A stretch of 64,000 bases of DNA. It comes from Halobacillus locisalis. Lineage in GTDB: Bacteria > Bacillota > Bacilli > Bacillales > Halobacillaceae. The notes below the pieces were generated by a model. That model was not told where the DNA came from and did no database searches. It saw only the letters and a list, made by a program, of their open reading frames with translations. This document shows positions 25,102-32,734 of the stretch, one piece after another. The stretch lies in the NCBI RefSeq assembly GCF_013694105.1, contig NZ_JACEFG010000003.1:372001-436000 (forward strand), written 5' to 3'. Position numbers and translations under genes: made by a program. Position 1 is the stretch's first letter. Each line of letters begins with the position of its first letter.

Positions 25102-25359
25102 ATGATCGGGGTTAAAGTAAGAGAGAGTGGAGAAAATGTGCTGATCTCCTGGCAGTTCAGCAAAGTTAAGATTCCGATAAATGAAATCAAAGAAGTCATC
25201 AGTGATGACACTTATGGTGGTGAAGAGAGAAAGGCGATGAGAATAGGCTTCCCTTATGCTACAACAGAGAGAATTGTGATAAAAACAACTAAAGAGGATT
25301 ACATACTATATACGAACAATACTTCAGTTAAAAATAAAATAGAGCAATTTATTACATGA
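25102..25359 (+). CDS. SunI-like PH-domain protein
   Basis: 85 residues from ATG 25102. ISWQFSKVKIPINEIKEVISDDTYGGEE and IGFPYATTERIVIKT follow the SunI/YnzG pattern, a small pleckstrin-homology-like domain; B. subtilis SunI gives immunity to the glycopeptide sublancin. No bacteriocin gene or transporter is near, so an immunity role is unproven. Unlike classical membrane-anchored SunI, no clear transmembrane helix is visible. A diverged paralogue lies at 61626-61895. The upstream ATG 25078 has a poorer ribosome site. Confidence 0.65.
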   Translation: MIGVKVRESGENVLISWQFSKVKIPINEIKEVISDDTYGGEERKAMRIGFPYATTERIVIKTTKEDYILYTNNTSVKNKIEQFIT

Positions 25360-25454
25360 GCGTCCGGATCGGTATGAACAATGAATCCACTTGAAATCCA
25401 GCGTCAAGGACCTTTTCGTGAAAATAACATGATGATGGAGAGAAGGAGAACAAC

Positions 25455-25889
25455 ATGAACACAATCCATGATATAGATCTAAAAGGAGACGATTATCGTT
25501 CGCTGATTGAACTTGCTTCAAAGAAATGTGATAGATTCGCCTTCGTCAAAAGAAGAGATATGATGGCAGACGAGAAAGTAGCCTTGAAATACCATAATGA
25601 ATGGGTGAAAGATATTCAAAGTTCGTTCATTGAAAGGAAAGCACAATCAGAATGGCCGGGAACCCAACTCTTCGGTGCGACCGCGTATGTCTTTTATTAT
25701 GAGTTGAATGAACAAACCAAGCTTTTTTTACAATCGAAAGCCCATGCTTTATTTGACTGGGTTTCTCCGCTGCCAGAAGATTTGATGTTCTATAATGGAG
25801 ATGACATTTGGCTGGCGGGTTGTTCTCATGAACGCTTTATAGTTACTGAGGAATACAAGGATTTTAATGACCTGATGAATTCGATTTGA
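25455..25889 (+). CDS. Hypothetical soluble protein
   Basis: 144 residues, cytoplasmic, with mixed alpha/beta character (GATAYVFYYELNEQTKLFL, ALFDWVSPLPEDLMFYNGDDIWLAGCSHE). No family recognised. ATG 25455 follows GAGAAGGAGAA. It stands alone after the SunI-like gene and is closed by the hairpin at 25908-25958. Confidence 0.55.
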   Translation: MNTIHDIDLKGDDYRSLIELASKKCDRFAFVKRRDMMADEKVALKYHNEWVKDIQSSFIERKAQSEWPGTQLFGATAYVFYYELNEQTKLFLQSKAHALFDWVSPLPEDLMFYNGDDIWLAGCSHERFIVTEEYKDFNDLMNSI

Positions 25890-25907
25890 CGTGTGTGAAT
25901 AGAAAAA

Positions 25908-25958
25908 GTGTCTGCCTCAACCACCCTGGATTTAGGGCGGTTGAGTGCAGTCACTTTT
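25908..25958. terminator. Bidirectional terminator between convergent genes
   Basis: Long imperfect stem: AAAGTG...CTCAACCACCCT paired with AGGGCGGTTGAG...CACTTT, flanked by A and T runs on both sides. It ends both the 25455 gene and the minus-strand sigM operon. Confidence 0.85.
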
Positions 25959-25959
25959 C

Positions 25960-26271
25960 TTATGGTTTCGTGTACGTAGCAAACTCAATGAATCCAATGA
26001 CGAGAACACAGACGAACATAAATCCATACAAACCGAACGCCCACCATGTGAATGTTTTCCGGTAGCGCACCCGAACCAAACTGAGGAGTCCTGTGATGAT
26101 GCCGGTCGTCGGAATGATCTGCAAAAATAGATTCGCAATGGGGCTGTATCCTTCCAATGACAAAAGGAAGATATTCAAGTATCCGAGCGTCAGTAATGCG
26201 CAAATGAAGGAGACGACGCCCAATCTTGTTTCCCTCAATTTTATCTTCGGTTTCTTTTTCACCAGTTCCAT
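25960..26271 (-). CDS. yhdK: YhdK-like component of the sigma-M anti-sigma complex
   Basis: 103 residues, three transmembrane helices (about residues 17-37, 43-65 and 74-96) after a basic N-terminus. Its place as third gene after sigM and yhdL, and its length, match B. subtilis YhdK, which binds YhdL and helps hold sigma-M inactive. Its start overlaps the end of yhdL by 13 bases. The assignment rests on order and topology more than sequence motifs. Confidence 0.7.
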   Translation of the reverse strand: MELVKKKPKIKLRETRLGVVSFICALLTLGYLNIFLLSLEGYSPIANLFLQIIPTTGIITGLLSLVRVRYRKTFTWWAFGLYGFMFVCVLVIGFIEFATYTKP

Positions 26272-27350
26272 AACCGCACCTCCCCGATATGGATTAACCG
26301 TACTGCTTCATGATTCTCAAGCTTCAGCAATTCTTTCGTAGGCCCTGTCACAACTCCTCCGTATGCTTTCAGTCCATTCGTTTCTAAATGATTTATTCGT
26401 TCCTCAAGGTCGAGCCATTTTGCGTGAGCAATGTTTGTTGCCTGGTTTTCATACTTGCTTAAAAAACGGAGGCTGTCCATGAATTGTTCTTCATTCATTT
26501 CTCTGGAGTGATAAGGAGACCATCCATCAGGGTCGGGTTTGGCCGGATACCCGATTGGGGGCAGGAACCCGCCTTCTGAGCTTTTTCCTTCTGCTTCCAA
26601 TCCTGTATCAATCGCATACCAGATCCATTCGGCGCTCACGTCCTCCAACACACCTCGCATCTCAGTAGGGGAATACGTACCTTCAAGGGACACGTACAGT
26701 TCCGAAACCGTTCCTTCGGGCAATTTCTCAAGCTTATCCCACGCGTTCAAGTCGCGATTCGTAACTTCAGCTTCTGGGTGGAACAGCTTCTTTTGGTCAG
26801 GTAACGGGATGTCCTGAGGTGGGTTCTCGATGATGTAATGGCGGTTCGGGAATTCTGCTTGATCAAAGTTATAGGAAACGTCCCAATCGCCTAGGGAAAT
26901 ATCGCTTTTCCCGACGCGTTTATATAAATCCATATGAACATCGAACGTAAACAATCCGAATGTCCGCTCAATCTCCATTTCCTCCAGGCTGACATTCGGC
27001 TCGGTAACATAGACCGTCTGGATCGCGACTTGAATGAGATCTTCTGCTTTCTGGCCCCATCCATAATAAAGGTAGCTGACCATCATCATGACTGGCAGAA
27101 TCAGCAGGATAATCATTGTGACATAAGCAGCGAGTGAAAACCTCGCATTTCGGATGCTGTTTTTGATGATTTTCCCGGCTTTATCCGGTTCCAACTCATC
27201 CGTAGTATCCTCAGGAGGCTTCAATTCGTCTGCGATGACTTCCTGGTAGGTATCGAGTTTCTCCAGCTCTTTTTCTACTTCGGCAGCTTCCTTATCTGAG
27301 AGGTTGCCTTCATAGTAGTCTTTCAATCGCTGCTTCCATTCCTCACTCAT
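26259..27350 (-). CDS. yhdL: Anti-sigma-M factor YhdL-like
   Basis: 363 residues, near the length of B. subtilis YhdL. The N-terminal 70 residues are cytoplasmic and acidic (LKDYYEGNLSDKEAAEVEKEL), followed by one membrane helix (about 72-95) and a large extracytoplasmic domain. It should bind sigma-M at the membrane and release it on envelope stress. Its start overlaps the sigM stop (eight bases), consistent with coupling. Because sigM is frameshifted here, this anti-sigma factor may lack its target. Confidence 0.8.
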   Translation of the reverse strand: MSEEWKQRLKDYYEGNLSDKEAAEVEKELEKLDTYQEVIADELKPPEDTTDELEPDKAGKIIKNSIRNARFSLAAYVTMIILLILPVMMMVSYLYYGWGQKAEDLIQVAIQTVYVTEPNVSLEEMEIERTFGLFTFDVHMDLYKRVGKSDISLGDWDVSYNFDQAEFPNRHYIIENPPQDIPLPDQKKLFHPEAEVTNRDLNAWDKLEKLPEGTVSELYVSLEGTYSPTEMRGVLEDVSAEWIWYAIDTGLEAEGKSSEGGFLPPIGYPAKPDPDGWSPYHSREMNEEQFMDSLRFLSKYENQATNIAHAKWLDLEERINHLETNGLKAYGGVVTGPTKELLKLENHEAVRLIHIGEVRLWNW

Positions 27351-27838
27351 TCTGAGACACTTCCTTTCTATAAAGCTGTTTCAATTTTGCACGCCCTCGA
27401 AAAATATGGGTCTTCAATGTATTCTCATTAAGCAAAAGTGTGGCGGCCGCCTGTTTATGCGAGTAGCCACGTAAATCGCATAATACTATCGCCTGCTTCT
27501 GAACATCCTTCAGCTGGTCGAGCTTCTCGTAGAGTTCTTCTTTCTCGATCTTTTTCTGTACCTTCTCTTCGGCTGACGTGTCTGTCTTCATGTTCATAAA
27601 ATATTCCGGCTCCTCGACATTCGTCTTCTTACTTCGCCTCACGTAGTCGATGAAGGTATGATAGGCGATTTTCAAAAGCCACGATTTCATCGATTTAGGT
27701 GGACTCTTCTCAAGGGCACCGTATGCCTTCATGAACGTATCTTGTGTCAAATCCTCCGCCAGGCTTGGGTCCCTGCAAAGAGAGAAGGTAGCGGTAGACG
27801 TCGTTTATGTATTGTTTATAAAGTTGATTGATATCCAA
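27343..27838 (-). pseudogene. sigM: ECF sigma factor sigma-M, frameshifted near the N-terminus
   Basis: From TTG 27838 (minus) the protein begins MDINQLYKQYINDVYRYLLSL, a good region 2 start, then leaves frame. The rest continues in another frame as CRDPSLAEDLTQDTFMKAY, then region 4 (GYSHKQAAATLLLNENTLKTHIFRGRAKLK). Joining the two with two extra bases in the CTTCTCTCTTT tract (plus strand about 27776-27787) gives 165 residues; B. subtilis SigM has 163. The operon partners and an ECF-type promoter upstream are intact. A real lesion, an error in the sequence or a reversible repeat-length change are all possible. Confidence 0.75.
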
Positions 27839-27861
27839 AGCTTCTCCTCCTCCTTTCTAAA

Positions 27862-27890
27862 CAACGAATGAGGAGATGGAAAAGTTGCAA
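27862..27890 (-). promoter_or_regulatory. ECF-type (sigma-M-like) autoregulatory promoter
   Basis: On the minus strand TGCAACTTTT (27880-27889) is the -35 with the ECF core AAC, and CGTTG (27862-27866) is the -10, with 17 bases between AAC and CGT. It lies about 25 bases upstream of the sigM start codon. Confidence 0.65.
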
Positions 27891-28026
27891 AATCAAGAGA
27901 AATATTTCCATAAGGTTCTTGGGTGAATTTGCTGGCGTGGTGTTATTTATTACCATATAAGTGTTACAATTGGAATAGGTTTCTTAAGGAAGATTGATTT
28001 GAAATAAGAGCAAAAGAGGTGAAGAA

Positions 28027-28122
28027 ATGACTCTATACGACGTATTTATGTGGGTGATAATCGGCGTCATTATCGTAAGTATCGGGATGATGGTGTACAG
28101 TACCATCAAAAGTAATCACTAA
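28027..28122 (+). CDS. Single-helix mini membrane protein
   Basis: 31 residues (MTLYDVFMWVIIG...) almost entirely one transmembrane helix with polar ends. AGAGGTGAAGAA gives a strong ribosome site before ATG 28027 and a hairpin follows the stop directly, so a genuine small gene is likely. It is divergent from sigM. Confidence 0.55.
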   Translation: MTLYDVFMWVIIGVIIVSIGMMVYSTIKSNH

Positions 28123-28123
28123 A

Positions 28124-28152
28124 AGAGACTGCCATCTCATACGGCAGTCTCT
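28124..28152 (+). terminator. Hairpin after the 31-residue gene
   Basis: Perfect 10-bp stem AGAGACTGCC (28124-28133) with GGCAGTCTCT (28143-28152). Only a weak T-rich tail follows. Confidence 0.6.
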
Positions 28153-28205
28153 ATGTATGTTATCGAATGATGCCTGGATCCAGGAACGGTGGTGGAGGAA
28201 TGTTT

Positions 28206-28730
28206 GTGCAGAGAATAGCGGTGGATATGGATGACGTAATAGCGGATCCTCTATCTAAACATTTAGAGATATTTAATACAAGGTACAATGAGAATATTTC
28301 AGTAAACGATTTACAAAGTACATATTTGACAGAAGTACGACCTCATTTACGAGAAGAGATTATGAACATATTAAACGAACCAGGTTTTTTTGGTGATTTA
28401 AGAGTCATGGAAGGCAGCCAAGAAGTCCTGAAAGAACTGAGTCAGCATTATGAGGTATTCATAGTGACAGCGGCTATGGAGATGCCGACGTCTTTCACCT
28501 CTAAATATGAATGGTTGAAAGAACATTTCGGCTTTTTGGATCAGCGCAACTTTGTCTTTTGCGGGGATAAAAGTATAGTCGATGCCGATTACCTGATTGA
28601 TGACAACCCTAAGCATTTCAGAAGATTTAAAGGTAAGGGGATCTTATTTACTTCCCCTTATAATGGTGCTGAAACGGATTATGTAAGAGTGAACAATTGG
28701 AATGAGATAAGGCATTATTTCCTTAAATGA
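28206..28730 (+). CDS. 5'(3')-deoxyribonucleotidase-like HAD phosphatase
   Basis: 174 residues. VDMDDVIADP at the N-terminus is the HAD nucleophile loop (D-x-D), TAAMEMP the second motif and LIDDNPKHF the metal-binding acidic motif. The family (NT5C type) dephosphorylates deoxynucleoside monophosphates. GTG 28206 is chosen since GGAGG (28194-28198) is seven bases upstream; upstream ATG codons at 28167 and 28200 are poorly placed. Confidence 0.8.
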   Translation: MQRIAVDMDDVIADPLSKHLEIFNTRYNENISVNDLQSTYLTEVRPHLREEIMNILNEPGFFGDLRVMEGSQEVLKELSQHYEVFIVTAAMEMPTSFTSKYEWLKEHFGFLDQRNFVFCGDKSIVDADYLIDDNPKHFRRFKGKGILFTSPYNGAETDYVRVNNWNEIRHYFLK

Positions 28731-28763
28731 ATGCGAATTGGTCATCGATTTAGTATTCTCACG

Positions 28764-28804
28764 AAAAATGCCTGCCCCCTTAAGACGTTATCGGGGAACA
28801 GGCA
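28764..28804 (-). terminator. Terminator of the GAF-STAS gene
   Basis: Stem TGCCTG...CAGGCA with an inner CCCC/GGGG pairing (28769-28804). The minus strand continues into TTTTT. Confidence 0.8.
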
Positions 28805-28819
28805 CTCCTATTCGTATAA

Positions 28820-29668
28820 TCAATTTTTCTCAAGTCTGAATCCGATGTACTGTAACGCGCTCTCCAGATTCAAGGTTGTCTTAATATCTCGGAACAAAGA
28901 GGGCATATTCGTCGTCTGAATTGCGACTTCTGAGCGGATGCCGGTGATCAATGGAGTGATGCCGAGCAGGTTGAGCATGTCGGCAAGCTGGGATAGCGAT
29001 TGAATCGTGATTTCATCTACTGTATCAACCCCTGACAAATCGATTACGAGATAATCCAACATCAGCTCCTGACTCCTCGACAAGACGACTTCACTAAGGC
29101 CCCTCAACCTGTCTTCGTTGAGAGTGCCGATGATCGGTAGGATTCCGATACCTTCTGTAATCGGTACAAGCGGAACAGAAAGATTGGTGATTTCTTTATG
29201 GGCGGCATCGAGTTCAAGGACGTACGACAATAGCGAGCTTGCTGTCTCGAACAGCTCCACATGGTCGTCGGAGAATTTGACGGATGTCGTGTCGAGTCCA
29301 CAAATTGTACCGTAATTGTCGCCATTTTCATAGTTGATGGGTATACCGATGAAACTTCCGCTTCCGAGATTCTTCGTCACTTCCAAATCCTTTGTCGTCT
29401 CATTTTTGTTGATATCCTCAATTAGCAACACACAATTGCCGTGGTTGATGCTCAAGTTGCAGAACGTCTGATCGAATGGAGTCTGTTCGCCTGTATGTAA
29501 TAATTCTGTGTCTTCGTTCCGAACCTTGACGATTTCGTTTGTGGTCCGATCATTTTTTGCAATGAAGACCGTATTCACATCGGCTAGTTTGGCAATCATC
29601 TTTAGAATCGTATCTGCCGCTTCGTCAAAATTATTCAGCTTCTTCAATGGAATCTTTGAGCTTTTCAT
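28820..29668 (-). CDS. GAF-STAS regulatory protein (RsbR-like)
   Basis: 282 residues. Residues about 15-160 form a GAF-type sensor domain (VFIAKNDRT, FIGIPINYENGDNYGTICGLD). Residues 165-280 form a STAS domain (GILPIIGTLNEDRL, YLVIDLSGVDTVDEIT, GITPLITGI) as in RsbR stressosome proteins and anti-sigma antagonists. The usual phosphorylatable position after DLSGV is occupied by D-T. It probably senses a small ligand, oxygen or redox state and passes the signal by protein interaction. It has its own terminator and no rsb partner genes nearby. Confidence 0.75.
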   Translation of the reverse strand: MKSSKIPLKKLNNFDEAADTILKMIAKLADVNTVFIAKNDRTTNEIVKVRNEDTELLHTGEQTPFDQTFCNLSINHGNCVLLIEDINKNETTKDLEVTKNLGSGSFIGIPINYENGDNYGTICGLDTTSVKFSDDHVELFETASSLLSYVLELDAAHKEITNLSVPLVPITEGIGILPIIGTLNEDRLRGLSEVVLSRSQELMLDYLVIDLSGVDTVDEITIQSLSQLADMLNLLGITPLITGIRSEVAIQTTNMPSLFRDIKTTLNLESALQYIGFRLEKN

Positions 29669-29860
29669 TTTCTATCTTCCTTTCCTGTTCCTAACTTATA
29701 CTTATTTCCTTTTTTTAAGGGTAGTTAAACATAGAATTTTTAGAGAAACGATGGGGCCGTGCACCCACGATGCTATATTTTTAAAAAAATGATCATCAGG
29801 TGAGGTGGTGTGTGAATTTAGGGTGACGTGAGGCTGGCAGCTTGAGGGAGGAATCATAGT

Positions 29861-30115
29861 TTGGAGAAAGTCGTCAAAATTTCGTCGTTGATCATACTGG
29901 TGCTGAGTTTATCTTTTCTTATCTTGGATTCAATGTTACATATAATTGACGTGCCGATGATGGTTTGGACGCCTAGCATGTTGGTTTACTGGTTCATTCT
30001 TGGATATAGAGATTGCGTAGAAGAGGGTAGTAAAGTATGGGGTGTATTATTGATGGGAGTTTCGTCGATTGCGTTCGTCTCACTTTTTTTCCTCCGGTTC
30101 GTTTCCTTTCCGTAG
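29861..30115 (+). CDS. Small membrane protein, DUF3953-like
   Basis: 84 residues from TTG 29861, behind TGAGGGAGGAA. Three helices with loop GYRDCVEEGSKVWG between helices 2 and 3, matching the topology of the proteins at 11714 and 12021. Function unknown. Confidence 0.5.
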   Translation: MEKVVKISSLIILVLSLSFLILDSMLHIIDVPMMVWTPSMLVYWFILGYRDCVEEGSKVWGVLLMGVSSIAFVSLFFLRFVSFP

Positions 30116-30130
30116 AAACCATTACACAAG

Positions 30131-30337
30131 CTATCTATTTTCCTTAATCGCAATAAAGAGCTCTCTTACAAATGTTCCGGTCACAAAGGATAGAACAATG
30201 ACGACCAATAGATTCAACCCTCTTAGAAAAGTGTACGGTGTAAACATAACGGTATAACTGAAAACGATGATTTGAATTCCGAAAAGGATAGACATCAGAA
30301 TTAAGAATTTTTTAGTAGGTTTGTTGGACTGCTTCAT
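30131..30337 (-). CDS. Small two-helix membrane protein
   Basis: 68 residues from ATG 30337 (MKQSNKPTKKF), with GAGG nine bases upstream. Two helices (about 10-30 and 38-58) and polar ends. No family recognised. Confidence 0.5.
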   Translation of the reverse strand: MKQSNKPTKKFLILMSILFGIQIIVFSYTVMFTPYTFLRGLNLLVVIVLSFVTGTFVRELFIAIKENR

Positions 30338-30360
30338 TTTATATAGCCTCATTTCAAATG

Positions 30361-30420
30361 TAAAGTGCCTGACTCCCAATGCTTTATCACTGCAAAAAGC
30401 TTGGCGTCAGGCACTTTTTT
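30361..30420. terminator. Hairpin terminator at the end of the siderophore permease operon
   Basis: 12-bp perfect stem AAAGTGCCTGAC (30362-30373) with GTCAGGCACTTT (30406-30417). A T-run follows on the plus strand; on the minus strand the tail is weaker. Confidence 0.7.
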
Positions 30421-31424
30421 TATGACTTCATTAATAGATATAGGAAGTAAATACCCCCGATCACCGAAACCACCAGTCCAACGGGGATTTCGGATGGAGC
30501 GAGAACATTTCGTCCGACGGTATCCGCGACCAATAGAAGCAGGGCTCCCATCAGGGCGGAAATCGGGATAAGGGCACCGTGCATTGATCCCACGAGTTTT
30601 CGGGCCAAGTGGGGCACGACGAGTCCGATGAAGGCGATGCCTCCGCCGACGGATACGCTCGCTCCTGCTAAAGCGACCGCGATCATGAGCAGGATCCGTC
30701 GCTCCCGTTCAACAGCGGCACCGAGGCCGGCTGCCACTTCATCGCCGAAGTGGAGCGTATTCAACGTGCCGGCCTTTGAGATGGCAAACGGAATAAGGAT
30801 CAGAACCCAAGGCAATAGCGTAAGGACATACACCCAGTCCGTGCCGGAGATATTACCGGAAAGCCAGACCGTTGCGCGTGTGAAGTCTTTCGGATCCATT
30901 TTCAACTGAAAAATGATGATCAATGCTGAAAAGGCACTGTTGATTCCGATTCCGACGAGCACGAGGCGCATCGGCGATACGCCGTTTTTCCATGAAATCG
31001 CATAGATGAGCACGGCGGCGAGCGTCGAACCGAACAGGGACGCGATCGGCATGAAGAAGACGGATAGATCAGATCCTCCCATATCTCCTTGGAAGAAAAA
31101 GATATAAAGGATGACGGAAAAGCCTGCGCCGGCATTGATGCCGATAATCCCGGGATCGGCGAGGTCATTTTGGGTGACACTTTGCAAGATGGCACCAGAT
31201 ACGGCCATGGCCGCTCCGATGAGCAGGGCGATGACCATTCGCGGCAAGCGGAAATGGACGAGGACCATCTGATTTTGTGCCTCTCCGTCACCTGTAAGCG
31301 TGCGGAAGATTTCCATTGGCGATATGCTGATGACGCCAAGGTTCAGGCTGATGATCAGCGTCGTGATGATGCTTGCGATCAATAAAAACGCGATGGTCCA
31401 ACTTCTTTTTACATATGCGCTCAT
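30420..31424 (-). CDS. FecCD-type siderophore ABC permease
   Basis: 334 residues, about nine to ten transmembrane helices. RLPRMVIALLIGAAMAVSGAILQ and GGIAFIGLVVPHLARKLVG are family hallmarks of BtuC/FecCD permeases; the second is the ATPase-coupling loop. It forms the channel with the permease encoded just upstream; their genes overlap by four bases (ATGA). With the divergent Fur-boxed binding protein it imports an iron-siderophore complex. No ATPase gene is near, so a shared ATPase elsewhere (as YusV in B. subtilis) is likely. Confidence 0.9.
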   Translation of the reverse strand: MSAYVKRSWTIAFLLIASIITTLIISLNLGVISISPMEIFRTLTGDGEAQNQMVLVHFRLPRMVIALLIGAAMAVSGAILQSVTQNDLADPGIIGINAGAGFSVILYIFFFQGDMGGSDLSVFFMPIASLFGSTLAAVLIYAISWKNGVSPMRLVLVGIGINSAFSALIIIFQLKMDPKDFTRATVWLSGNISGTDWVYVLTLLPWVLILIPFAISKAGTLNTLHFGDEVAAGLGAAVERERRILLMIAVALAGASVSVGGGIAFIGLVVPHLARKLVGSMHGALIPISALMGALLLLVADTVGRNVLAPSEIPVGLVVSVIGGIYFLYLLMKS

Positions 31425-32476
31425 GATGTACTCCCCCCGTCATTTCTGGCTAGATAGAGGAAGAATGGAACACCGATCAGCGCCGTGACCGTTCCGACAG
31501 GTGTTTCAAACGGAGGATTGATCATACGCGAAACGGTATCCGCGACGACGAGCAGGATCGCTCCGAGAACTGCTGAACACGGAATGATCGTCCGGTAATC
31601 CGCTCCGACTAAGAAGCGGGTGATGTGCGGAATGACCAACCCGATGAATCCGATTGTGCCGGCGACAGAAACCGCGGCTCCTGTCAGCATGAGTACGACG
31701 ATGGTACCGAGGAATTTCGTGAGTTTCGTTTGCTGGCCTAATCCTCTCGCGACATCTTCACCGAGGTTCAGCGCTGAAATCGACTTTGCTAACATAAGCG
31801 CAAGGATCAATCCGATAATCGAAACCGGCGCCAGCAGTTTGACGTGAATCCACTGGATGCTCGACAGTCCGCCAGCGTACCAGAAGCTGATATCCTTCGC
31901 CACGTTAAAATGAATCGTGATCGCGGTCGAAATCGACGTGAAAAGCGCAGTTACCGCGGTTCCGGCAAGGGCTAACTTAACAGGCGTCAAGCCGGATTTG
32001 GAAACGGAGCCGACTAGGAAGACGGTGGCTGTTCCAAGACCTGCCCCGACAAACGCCCATAGCATCATCATGACGTTGGATGCCGATGGGAAAAGGGCGA
32101 GCAGGATGGCGATCGTGAACATCGCACCCGCCGTTACACCCATAATGGATGGGGAAGCGAGCGCGTTGCGTGTCATGCCTTGCATGATTGCACCGGACAT
32201 CGCCAAAGCGGCCCCGATCATAGCGGCTGCTAAGGCACGTGGAATCCTCAAGTTCCGGATGATTTGGTGAGAGGGTTGGCTCTCATTAAACGTGTTAAGA
32301 CTATTCCATATGGTGGAGAGGTCAATGTCTGCCGCTCCGTACATGATGGATAATGCCATCGATAATATCAAAAGGGCGAGCCCCACTGTCAAAATGATGG
32401 TGGCCGCCAAGGTTTTATTCGTGAATGAAAACGTTCTGGAATGGCTTTGGGGCAAAGACAACGCCCTCCTTCTCAT
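31421..32476 (-). CDS. FecCD-type siderophore ABC permease
   Basis: Up to 351 residues with the same family motifs (RIPRALAAAMIGAALAMSGAIMQ, GTIGFIGLVIPHITRFLVG). Probably forms a heterodimer with the following permease, as YfiZ/YfhA or FeuB/FeuC do. The start is uncertain: from ATG 32476 the first codons contain AAGGAGG, which is ideally spaced for TTG at 32455, so translation may begin seven codons later. Regulation is presumably by Fur through the divergent intergenic region. Confidence 0.88.
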   Translation of the reverse strand: MRRRALSLPQSHSRTFSFTNKTLAATIILTVGLALLILSMALSIMYGAADIDLSTIWNSLNTFNESQPSHQIIRNLRIPRALAAAMIGAALAMSGAIMQGMTRNALASPSIMGVTAGAMFTIAILLALFPSASNVMMMLWAFVGAGLGTATVFLVGSVSKSGLTPVKLALAGTAVTALFTSISTAITIHFNVAKDISFWYAGGLSSIQWIHVKLLAPVSIIGLILALMLAKSISALNLGEDVARGLGQQTKLTKFLGTIVVLMLTGAAVSVAGTIGFIGLVIPHITRFLVGADYRTIIPCSAVLGAILLVVADTVSRMINPPFETPVGTVTALIGVPFFLYLARNDGGSTS

Positions 32477-32668
32477 TGAACCTCGTAGGTTGTTTACTAG
32501 ACTTACATCTGATCAAGTGTGATTTCTATCAGGCGCTTATTATTACAGAGTGTTTGGCTTGGATAAGCATGACCATTGTATTATACGCGCCATTATTGAG
32601 CAACTGGATACTCGCAATCTCGGATTAGGAAAAGTGAGTGTTCATGGGTTCACAAAAAGCTTGCTAGT

Positions 32669-32687
32669 GATAATGATAATTGTTATC
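32669..32687 (+). promoter_or_regulatory. Fur box of the siderophore uptake locus
   Basis: GATAATGATAATTGTTATC matches the classical 19-bp GATAATGATAATCATTATC at 17 positions. It lies about 50 bases before the binding-protein gene, in the divergent intergenic region. Confidence 0.85.
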
Positions 32688-32734
32688 ATTGGGGTTGTTA
32701 AGGGTATAAGAGATGCTAAGGAGGAATATACAAC

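Noticed and set aside
9963-25400. Prophage or conjugative element
   Set aside because: No integrase, terminase, structural, relaxase or transposase gene and no attachment-site repeats were seen.
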